From Tribonema minus (Eukaryota > Sar > Xanthophyceae > Tribonematales > Tribonemataceae), in contig JAFCMP010000031.1 in assembly GCA_017506865.1 (NCBI GenBank), forward strand, positions 62,001 through 126,000: DNA of 64,000 nucleotides, given 5' to 3'. The notes under the pieces are model-generated. The model did not search any database. It worked only from the letters and a program-made list of their open reading frames with translations, and had not been told where the DNA came from. The translations under genes and the position numbers were made by a program. Positions 1 to 8,284 of this stretch are shown piece by piece; positions within the stretch are counted from its first letter, which is position 1, and each line of letters begins with the position of its first letter.

Positions 1-810
1 GCGCACGGCACGGTAGGCCTCTCGCGGCAGGAGGAGGGACCCTGGCGTACAGGGGGGGCTTGCTGGGGGAGGGGGCGGGGGGGGGGGGGGGGGACAGAGG
101 GGGGGGCAGGGGGGGGGACAGCAGCCTGACTGGGCGCGTTCCGCTTCATGTTGAAGTTCAGAAGCTCTGGTGCCAGCGGTGTCGCGAGCGACGCCGTTGC
201 ACACTGCGTTTTGTGCCATGGCAGGCGATAAGGACGGGGCTGGAGGCGCGCATGGCTGCGGCGTGCGGGGCCTGTCGCAGCGAGCGCGCGCGCTACCCGG
301 CATGTACAGGCTGAGTGCAAGTATACGATGAATTTGGTATAGAGTGTGCAAGTATGAGATGAGGGGAGGTCCGCGCAGCCGCGACCGTACATGCGATCAC
401 CTTGCGTGCGCACTATCTCTATCGCTCTCTTGTCGTTTGATGCGCGGCCCGGGGGGGGGGGGGGGGTATGAGCACGCACTTGTCGGAACAGCCTGTCTTA
501 GAAGGAGGAGAAGCAGGCGCAGGCGCAGAACACCAGACATTGCGCACATGATGGCTGCGGCACTGGGGTCAGCAGCAATTGCATTTTCTGTAGCATCCTG
601 CCGCCCATGCTGCGGCCAGGAGAAAAAACGCATCGCCTGCAGACGCTACCGTCTATGTACCTAAGACAGAGTGGGAGCTTGCCCTATTCGCTACAGTTCA
701 GTTCATAGGCTGCCCCCTACCATCAGTCAACAGGAGCTGCTGCTACAGCTGACGGCCTGTGGGCGCAGATCCTCTTGCTTTTTTTCCAACAATTTCTGAG
801 AGAGCATTAC
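1..810. other. Gene-free left end with G homopolymers
   Basis: I see no convincing coding region here. Guanine runs occur around 70-118 and 451-467, broken by single A or C residues. Short open frames across the G runs translate to Gly/Arg-rich low complexity on both strands, without recognisable motifs. No RNA gene is visible. Confidence 0.5.
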
Positions 811-870
811 ACGTGCAATGCTGGCAGTGAGACACATTCAACGTGTAATGCTGGCAGTGAGACACATTCA
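811..870. repeat. 30-bp tandem duplication next to the retroelement 5' side
   Basis: Two adjacent 30-bp units (811-840 and 841-870) differ at one base. Each contains the core AATGCTGGCAG. The 12 bases CAATGCTGGCAG at 816-827 recur exactly at 6322-6333, directly after the 3' tail of the retrotransposon, so this block may include its 5' target-site duplicate. Confidence 0.7.
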
Positions 871-914
871 AACCGACACATGCAATGTACATAGATTTCG
901 TACAGTAAGGTTAG

Positions 915-1664
915 ATAAGATTCGCCTACCAGCTCTCGCCGCCGCCACCCCCGCGCACCGCTCAGCCGCCCAGCGGCGGCCGCGACGACAATGGCGGCAG
1001 CGCGATGCAGCAGATAGAGCAGAGGCTCTTGGCCGCCTTTGCCTACCTGCAGAAGGACAATGGCGACGAAGGCGGACACGGCATGCAGCACAACCGACTT
1101 CGCAAGCCGGATACGAGCACGCAGGGTGTGCTGGCGCGCCTCTTCGGCGGCGCGCTAGCGCGAGGCTGACTGGCAGGTGGAGTACGTGGACCTGCCGCTT
1201 GCCCGGGCCAGGAGGAAGGCGTCTTGGTTCACCGTGCCCCAGTGAAGAACCAAGCCAGCGTCCAGTGGGACGCTATCATCGTCGCGACCCGCACGACAGC
1301 GCGTGGCACGGTGCAGCAGCGCATCTGCTTTTGCAAGGCAAAGACGCACGTGCGCGCCAATATGATCCACGCTACGCCATGCTGCGTGTGCGGCACAAGC
1401 GTCGACGGCACCAGCAGCGATGCTGACGCCAGCGCGCCCGCAGCACGCAAGTTGCTGACTTCGCGGGCTGCGTTGACCACGGAATACATGAACGCGGTGA
1501 AGGAGATGGCGGCGGGCGGCGAGGAGACAGGATGGGTCAACGCCGACGCACGCGAGCAGCGCGACGCTCTGCTTCAGAACGCCGACGACAAGCCGGTGTT
1601 TGTGATTGGTGGGCCCGCGCGTGACCACTGGCGCTGCAGACGGCGAAGGCTCACAGGCCCGTGA
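915..1664 (+). pseudogene. Frameshifted ORF remnant upstream of the RT ORF
   Basis: Three consecutive stretches read like real protein but lie in different frames. Positions 915-1166 encode a segment with MQQIEQRLLAAFAYLQKDN; about 1162-1245 continue as EADWQVEYVDLPLARARRK in the next frame; 1246-1664 return to the first frame with WDAIIVATRTTARGTVQQR, a CCVCG cysteine cluster and PVFVIGGPA near the end. Two frame changes plus stops at 1167 and 1244 interrupt it. It is either a decayed first ORF of the retroelement or an unrelated gene remnant. The VFVIGGP end resembles the approach to a P-loop (GGPGTGKT), but the P-loop itself is not intact, so I assign no function. Confidence 0.45.
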
Positions 1665-1716
1665 GCCCGTGAGCCCGTGGGCCCGTGAGCCCGTGGGCCC
1701 GCGGGCCTGTGAGCCT
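1657..1716. repeat. GC-rich 8-bp tandem repeat
   Basis: About seven imperfect copies of GCCCGTGA/GCCCGTGG lie head to tail. They directly follow the last readable codons of the frameshifted ORF remnant, whose frame ends inside the repeat. Confidence 0.7.
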
Positions 1717-2157
1717 ACCTGACAGGTTGAGGTTGGCCTGTGCATTTTCGTCGATCATGATGGTAGCTATAGCCTCGTAGGACCTCATAGGAGCTCATGA
1801 TGGTAGGCCTCGTCCCTTACAGTCAGGTCAGTGCGCGCGTCCGCGCCGGAAATCAGAAGCACGGACAGTGTACAGAACGCTGCCGCACAGCGTGCCGAGA
1901 GCTTGCGTCGCTCATGATCCGCAGCAGTGCACGATCGCATCAGCGAACGCAATCTTGACAATTGGCAAATCAGCTGCCTTCGTCCACGGTACAGTACTTG
2001 TGTACGATGACCATCAAGCAGCCTTGTGATTGACTTCTGTGCATATGAGCGCGCCTCTCTTGCCCACAAAAAAGAGAGACCTAACCCCCAGTACCGGTCT
2101 TGACTGAGCTGAGTGGAGGCCCCTGCTCGCCGCCCGCAACGGTGCTGATGTGCAACG

Positions 2158-5100
2158 ATGTGTGTAGAGCATTATACATGTACAACGTGGACCATCTCAA
2201 CCCCCGCAGTCGCAGCAGTGCTTGACAGCATCAGCCTCGATGAGCTGTGCAAGCTGCAGTTCGCGACAACTAGAAGCCTTGCTAGACCACGCAATCGTCG
2301 CTATGTGGGAGCTGCACTGGAGAACGCAGCAACACATCTGTTGGCACACACAATGACGATGTTCGTCAATGCGGCGCGGGAGCCAGATTCCGCAGGGCGG
2401 GTGCAGCGACTGCAAAGATCCACGATTCTACACCACCTCATGCCATCACTCATCACCTCCACCGATGGCGCACCTGGCATCACTCGCTCCGACAGAATCA
2501 GAATGTTGGCACGCGGTGAGCTTGACCGATTGGTGCCAGCGCTCCTCGCACACGCGCGTGCGCACCGGCGCTGGCGCGCGCGCCAGCAAACGGAGGCAGC
2601 GATCAACGCCTACGTCCTACAGTGCATGGGCACACGGGGGGGGCTACAGCAGGCAGCGCGTTTCCTTCAGCCCAAAACGGTGGCGATACCTGATGATGAC
2701 TGCTTTGCCGCCATGCAGTCCAAACACCCCCCCGCTGCGCCAGGGGAACAACTCCATGAGCTATCCGGCATGGTGGATCAGCTTGCGGCGAAAGCAGCCG
2801 ACATGCCAGCAGAACTCAGCCTGTTACAGGGGGAGGGAATTGAGCCAGAGACGGTTGCCAAGCTCATCCAGCGAGCAAGCCCTTACAGTGGAGCAGGCCC
2901 ATCGGGGCTGCGCTACAGCCACCTGCAGGATGCGCTACGCACAAGCTGGGGACGGCATGAGTTTGCTGCTGTCCTCACACGGTGGCTTCAGACCGTTATG
3001 CGGGAGGCTGCGCGGCTGCCGGATGCCTTCTGGCAGTTGCATGGCGCGGGGCGCCTGACGCCACTTGCAGAACAACAGGAAGATGGTACAGCTAAGCAGC
3101 GGCCCATCGTTTGCGGCGAGGTGCTGCAGCGACTATGCACTTCGGTGTACGTGGCAGACCGCAAAGACTTCCTGGCGGAGCTCCTTGAGCCAGACGGGCA
3201 GTATGGGGTAGCCGTCTCAGCAGGAGCGGAGAAAGCGGCCATGGCCGGCAAACTCGCGTATGAGCTCGGTCACTGGCAGTTCATGCTGGACCTCAAGAAT
3301 GCCTTCAACATGGTGTTCGTCCTGGCGGCAGCGGAATGGGTAGCAGCACAGCTGCCGGACTTCCTCGACTACTTCATCGGCACATACGTTCGCACTCGGC
3401 CACGCCTGCTGTTCCAGCACGTTGACGGCTCCACGCGCATCATCATGTCTCAGCGCGGGTTTAAGCAGGGGGACCCCGCGGCACCGATGCTCTTCTGCGG
3501 CGCCATTGCTCAGTGCTTGAAACGGTTCAATGAGGCGGCGGCTGCGCAGCGCGCGCGGAGGCGGATGGGCGCCTACATGGACGATGCCAACGTCCGAACA
3601 GGCGCTTGCACGCTGACTCAGGATGACATACAGGCGGTGGCGCAGCTCAAACAACACTTTGCGGAGGTGGGGCTGGAGCTAAACCTCACCAAGTCACGCG
3701 CGCTGCCTGGCAGGGGGCATGTGGTGACGGACCACGAGCGGCAACTGCTGCAGCAGCTGGGCGTTCAGCTAGTGGGGGATACGGATGAAAATCAGAACCG
3801 TGGAGCTGTGTTGCTGGGGGTGCCGGTGGGCCACAGCAGCTTTGTGGACGCATGGCTGCGCAGGGAAGCGGGTGCAGGCGGGGCAGGGGCTCGATTTGCA
3901 GAGCGATGCGCGCGCCTGACATCTCCGAGGGCTATGTTCAGGTTACTGCGCTACTGCGTGGTGCCTCGCATGACGTACTGCCTGCGCACCATTCCCACTA
4001 CGCAGACAGCGCCAGCCGCCAAGGAGTGGGATCGGGTCACGCAGTGGGTGCTTGAGCACTCAATGGGCCTGCAGCCACCAGGCCAGACCTGGCGCCAGTT
4101 TGAGCAAAGTGGGGCCCACTTCCATCTGGCAGCGCACGGCCCAGCCTTACAGCAAGCGCGACTCCCAACACGGCATGGCGGCCTTGGCATTACCAGCGCC
4201 TGCGACATCGCTGATGCTGCGTATGTGGCGGGCACGTTGCAAGCGCTGCAACCAGCACTCTCTGGATGGGCGGGGGTGCTGCAGCAGGCGGCTCCTCAAG
4301 CGGCTGCAGACAACGCTGCTGAGGATGCGGCAACACAAGCGACACCGGCAGCAGCGGCAGCAGCACCAGCACCAGCAGCATCAGCAGCGGCAACTGTTAC
4401 AGCGGCAGCGGCGGTTGCCAGTGGAGGCGCGACCGCTCCGGCAGCGGCAACTGCATCAGCGGCTGGCCGCGCTTATGGCGCAGCCATTCCGGCAACACAC
4501 GACGCAGCTGCCGCTGGATCAGGGGCCGCGGCGGCAGCACAGGCGGCACCAGCGGCAGCAGCAGCAGCGGCGGCGCACGGCGCAACTACTCCGGCGGCAG
4601 CAGCAGCGGCGGCAGCAGCAGCTGCTCCAGCATCAGAGGCTGCTGCAGCAGCGGCAGCACATGTTGCACCTCAAGTGGCCTCGGCGGCATCACTAACTGC
4701 AGCATCAACAGCAGCGGCTGCGGGCATAGGCAATACAGCTGCTACAGGCCCTACTAGCCTAAGGGCTGCTGCAGCACCTGCAACAGGAGCAGCGTCGGCA
4801 GGCGGCGCCGCAACCGTGCCGGCTGCGACAGCGGCAATGGCGGTGGCAGCGGCCAATGCGGCAGGTGCTGCACCAACACCTGCGGCAGCAGCAACACCAC
4901 TGGCAGCAGCAGCAACGGCAGGCGGCACAGCTGCAGCACCAGCGCACGCAGCAGCGGCAGCCGTCAATGCAGGCGCTGCGCGTTCCACACCAGCAATGCT
5001 ACAAGGCGCAGCAGCAGCAGAGGTGGCGCGCCTGCCCCTCATGCGGACGATCGCCACAGCTGCCACATCTCTACGTGCAGCAACAGGTGACAAGCTGGAA

Positions 5101-6210
5101 CATATACTGCCACCAGCGCTAACGCCACTGCAGCAGCAACCACCTACGCAGCAGCCGCCGCTGCGGCCGACAGCAGGTGGTGGCACTGGTGCGGATGCTG
5201 CTTGCGTACTTGACGCCAGTGCTCTGCAGTTGCAGTGTAGCCTGAAGCGCCCCAATCAGAGTGCGCTTGCAGATGCCGTCGCTACCGAGCTTGCAGATAA
5301 GGTGGAGGCGGACCTGCAACAGCTGCCGCAGGGCACGCAACGCACGCAAGCACTTGCTCGATTCCGGTCGCAGCGCCACATGCACTCGATCGGCATGGCA
5401 TTCCTCAACGAGCCCATGTACTCCACAACGGCTTCGTTCGATGGCCTATCCTGGCAGCTGGCCGTCAAACGCGCCATCGGAGTAGAGGAGCAGACGGCAG
5501 GCTGCAAGCTGTGCGGGAAGTCGCCGGGCGGCACCCTGCATGCACGGCTGTGTCAAGCGCCACGCGTCAAGGCGCACGACACCATTGTCCACAATAGCGT
5601 CAAGAGGGCCACGCAGCGCCTCCTGCGGCAATACCTCAAAACGGGACTGGTGGACGAGGACTACACGCCGTTTCTGGGGTCCGCCGGGCCGCCGGGGAGT
5701 CGCAGGATGGACATCGTGCTGCCTGCCGACGCCTTCCCGGTGACCGGCTACGACGACCCGACACGCCACCTACCGCTCATGGTGGACGTTACCTGCTTCG
5801 AGGCACAGGTGGCGTCGCGGGCGGCGAAGACTGCAGCAGACCCCGAGCGATGCTGCCGCGACCAAGAGGCCGCCAAGACTACCCACTATTCTGGTCATTA
5901 TGATCAGAATTGCTACAAACTTGCCACATTGGCAATAGGGTCATTTGGCAGCATCGGGGAGCAGGGGCGGAAGCTGCTGGAGGCTGTGGCGACGGAGTAT
6001 GCCAGCAGGATGTCAGTGCCCGGAGGAGCGCGCCCTAAAGCTCTCAAGGGCATCGCCCTGGCGCGCTTACGCTCGGCACTGTCGGCAGCGCTCCACATGG
6101 CGTACTCTGGCCGTGTCATGACACACATGGCAGAATCCAGGGGGGGGGGGCACATGGAGGAGGACGTAGGGGAGGACCCCGAGATGCCATTTGGCGGCGG
6201 CGGCGTTTGA
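2158..6210 (+). CDS. Reverse transcriptase with CCHC finger and restriction-like endonuclease
   Basis: This is a single 1,350-residue frame opened by ATG at 2158, 12 bases after an in-frame stop. The RT domain covers roughly residues 235-680: GAGPSGLRYSHL (246-256), catalytic block LDLKNAF (377-383), GFKQGDP (434-440), the YMDD catalytic centre (473-476) and LELNLTKS (506-513). Residues ~714-965 are a very alanine-rich spacer (GCA/GCG codons). The C-terminus has a C-x2-C-x8-H-x3-C finger (C1116, C1119, H1128, C1132), then RRMD (1182-1185) and VDVT (1209-1212), which match the (R/K)PD...(D/E) arrangement of the R2-type restriction-like endonuclease, and a downstream CYKLA. Target-primed insertion by nicking and cDNA synthesis is the known role of such proteins. 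All three catalytic signatures are intact, so the copy could be active. No APE-type endonuclease or N-terminal zinc fingers are visible; translation could also begin at a later Met. Confidence 0.85.
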   Translation: MCVEHYTCTTWTISTPAVAAVLDSISLDELCKLQFATTRSLARPRNRRYVGAALENAATHLLAHTMTMFVNAAREPDSAGRVQRLQRSTILHHLMPSLITSTDGAPGITRSDRIRMLARGELDRLVPALLAHARAHRRWRARQQTEAAINAYVLQCMGTRGGLQQAARFLQPKTVAIPDDDCFAAMQSKHPPAAPGEQLHELSGMVDQLAAKAADMPAELSLLQGEGIEPETVAKLIQRASPYSGAGPSGLRYSHLQDALRTSWGRHEFAAVLTRWLQTVMREAARLPDAFWQLHGAGRLTPLAEQQEDGTAKQRPIVCGEVLQRLCTSVYVADRKDFLAELLEPDGQYGVAVSAGAEKAAMAGKLAYELGHWQFMLDLKNAFNMVFVLAAAEWVAAQLPDFLDYFIGTYVRTRPRLLFQHVDGSTRIIMSQRGFKQGDPAAPMLFCGAIAQCLKRFNEAAAAQRARRRMGAYMDDANVRTGACTLTQDDIQAVAQLKQHFAEVGLELNLTKSRALPGRGHVVTDHERQLLQQLGVQLVGDTDENQNRGAVLLGVPVGHSSFVDAWLRREAGAGGAGARFAERCARLTSPRAMFRLLRYCVVPRMTYCLRTIPTTQTAPAAKEWDRVTQWVLEHSMGLQPPGQTWRQFEQSGAHFHLAAHGPALQQARLPTRHGGLGITSACDIADAAYVAGTLQALQPALSGWAGVLQQAAPQAAADNAAEDAATQATPAAAAAAPAPAASAAATVTAAAAVASGGATAPAAATASAAGRAYGAAIPATHDAAAAGSGAAAAAQAAPAAAAAAAAHGATTPAAAAAAAAAAAPASEAAAAAAAHVAPQVASAASLTAASTAAAAGIGNTAATGPTSLRAAAAPATGAASAGGAATVPAATAAMAVAAANAAGAAPTPAAAATPLAAAATAGGTAAAPAHAAAAAVNAGAARSTPAMLQGAAAAEVARLPLMRTIATAATSLRAATGDKLEHILPPALTPLQQQPPTQQPPLRPTAGGGTGADAACVLDASALQLQCSLKRPNQSALADAVATELADKVEADLQQLPQGTQRTQALARFRSQRHMHSIGMAFLNEPMYSTTASFDGLSWQLAVKRAIGVEEQTAGCKLCGKSPGGTLHARLCQAPRVKAHDTIVHNSVKRATQRLLRQYLKTGLVDEDYTPFLGSAGPPGSRRMDIVLPADAFPVTGYDDPTRHLPLMVDVTCFEAQVASRAAKTAADPERCCRDQEAAKTTHYSGHYDQNCYKLATLAIGSFGSIGEQGRKLLEAVATEYASRMSVPGGARPKALKGIALARLRSALSAALHMAYSGRVMTHMAESRGGGHMEEDVGEDPEMPFGGGGV

Positions 6211-6333
6211 GTGGTTGTCGTTGCGACACTTTCAGACTGTCATACGACATGTAGATTCCTTACAGCTAGATGCCAATCATCTGGGCTTTTTCGCGCCCTG
6301 AGCGAGAATTAATAAAAAGTACAATGCTGGCAG

Positions 6334-8284
6334 CCGCTATTGTCGATGATGCACGCCAAGTACCAAATTGAAATGCAGTACCACTGATGTATTTACTTTA
6401 GGAGCATGCTGAACCAGAGCGCCAAAGAGCCAGCGCGCCATTGGCACTGCTGACGCTGTCCTATGCGCATAGGTGGAGCGTGCAGCGAGAATTCTAGGAC
6501 CTGTGGTGGCAGACATGACAAACTCGCACCAGCGTTTGGTAGCACATGCATCTGGCATCAAATGCCCGCAAATGCATGGTGACTAAATCTTGCTCTACAG
6601 ATGTCTGCTTTACTGGTGACCCTGTCGCATTGTCCCAGCCGCAATGGCCATCACGCGCCTTACTCTGAGCATGCAATGTTACTCTGACAACATACCGTTG
6701 TTGAGTGTGCTTGGCCCAGTCCACCATGCCATGCCGACTTCTGCAATTCAAGCATGTACCTTGCCATGTGGCACTACACACAACTGTGATTGCCAACACG
6801 CATCTTGCGCTGAGCATACATTGTTGCAGCGACAACATGGCGTCCTTGGGTGTGCTTGCCTCAAGTCACATGCGGCAATGTTGTCAGGCAGGTTGTGATT
6901 GCGATGTTTTGATGGCCCCGTCTTGTCACCATGCTGCTGAACATGCCTGCTCTTTTGGAACTGGCTGTTAAACCTCTCTGTCATGCGGACTCTATCATGA
7001 GCGCTTACATGGCTGTGAAAACTGTGCGATGGTATGCAGCCAATGAGGCACGTGCAGTGCACACCAGCAAGTTCACTCCATGGCATCTTCGAGTAAGCCT
7101 AGTGCCGCAGAGGCCACGATTGCATTTGCATGGAGACAACGCGGCAGGAGGCAACAATGGTAGTCGTATTGAGTACAGCTGTTACCGTATGTATATGCAT
7201 CAGCATCAGTCGTGCAAAGCGCGAGGTCGAGCACCTAGCGTGCTGCTCATGAGCAAATATGAAATGTTGCACAGGCATGTGTGCATCCTTGACCTGCAGG
7301 TGCTTACAGTCAGACATGTGGATGGCCGTAGGCACCTGAAACAAAAATCAACCAGAAGTAACCTACCCTGCCCCCCCCTCCTCCCATTCGCGCACTGTAC
7401 ATGAGCCCCGCGATTATGCACTTACTGCACCCCCCTCCCCCCCCTTGCGCCTTGTGCATGAGCCGCACCATGGTGCATCCACATGTGAGGCCGTAAATTC
7501 TATGATTTGTAAATGCACACCGCCCCTGTGCCAGCGCTGCGGAGACCACATTCAACAGCCTCTTCTGTCTGGGCAGTCCTGCAGCAGTTGCTCAGCAGAT
7601 ATACATAACCGCTACTTTCGATTCCATGCAGGCGTCTTCTGGATCAGAGTAGCACTCGTGTGGTGAGGATGCCAACGATCACCACAGTGCTCAGCGCCTG
7701 ATGCGGTGCTACCACCGCACGGCTGACCGTTCAGCGCATGCCGATCGATCTGTCCCCTTCTGACTGAGTTCGGCATCAAATAAAACCAACAGAATTTGCC
7801 TGTTTGGCAGTCTTCAGCACCAAATGCAGTCGCGTCAGACTACAAGTGATTGAAGCATAACCGGCAACTGACGCAACACCTGATGCAGCCTCCCCTCTCC
7901 CCCCGGCCCCCCCCACCCCCTCCCTGCCCCCTCCCCGCCCTCCATGTCCGTCCCTGCACCCCCAATGCCATCTGTATGTGCCTCCCAGTGAGCACATTCC
8001 CCTGCCCCCTGTTACACCCCCCCCCCCCCCCCGCAGCGCCGCCCCTTGCAGCAGCGCTCGCTCGCGCCTGCGGCACCCGCCCGCCTGCTGCTGCGGCGTC
8101 ACCGCGCCTGTGCCCAGCGCCCGCCCTAGACCAGCAGTTCCGCAGCGCGTCAGGCGCACACCAGCTGCCGCGCATGCTGACCTCCTCCCCGACGCAGCGC
8201 GACGCCCTCGGCGCCGCCGCCGCCGCCGCCGCCGCCACTCCCCCCCCCCGCAGCGCGGCGCCCGCGCCACTTGCGGCGCCGGCC
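6334..8284. other. Intergenic stretch between retroelement and ankyrin gene end
   Basis: No gene is supported. A direct repeat with a period of about 145 bp lies at 6652-6718 and 6797-6862 (shared CTGAGCAT, GACAACAT, GTGTGCTTG). Pyrimidine-rich blocks lie near 7370-7445 and 7890-8035. The part adjoining 8285 is presumably the 3' UTR of the minus-strand ankyrin gene. Confidence 0.5.

Larger units (their letters stand above)
828..6321 (+). mobile_element. Non-LTR retrotransposon (LINE-like, restriction-like endonuclease type), possibly full length
   Basis: The body is the 1,350-codon RT/endonuclease ORF at 2158-6210. The 3' end is fixed by comparison with a second, severely 5'-truncated copy at 46599-46676, which shares the last ~80 bases ending in an AT-rich AATAAAAAG tail. 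The 5' limit is less certain: CAATGCTGGCAG occurs at 816-827 and again at 6322-6333, which fits a 12-bp target-site duplication and would give an element of about 5.5 kb. No long terminal repeats are seen. Region 915-1664 would then be a 5' ORF in frameshifted form. If the 12-bp match is coincidence, the element may start closer to 2.1 kb. Confidence 0.65.

Noticed and set aside
811-870. CRISPR-like repeats
   Set aside because: There are only two directly adjoining copies without spacers, in a eukaryotic context. No CRISPR array is present in the window.
818-1426. Plus-strand frame of 202 residues starting in the 30-bp tandem repeat
   Set aside because: It is Arg-rich with no motif. Better protein-like sequence lies in the two other frames of the same stretch.
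4671-5255. Ala/Gln/Leu-rich frames opposite the retrotransposon spacer
   Set aside because: They are other-frame readings of the GCA/GCG repeat (CAG, TGC, CTG registers) inside an intact RT ORF.
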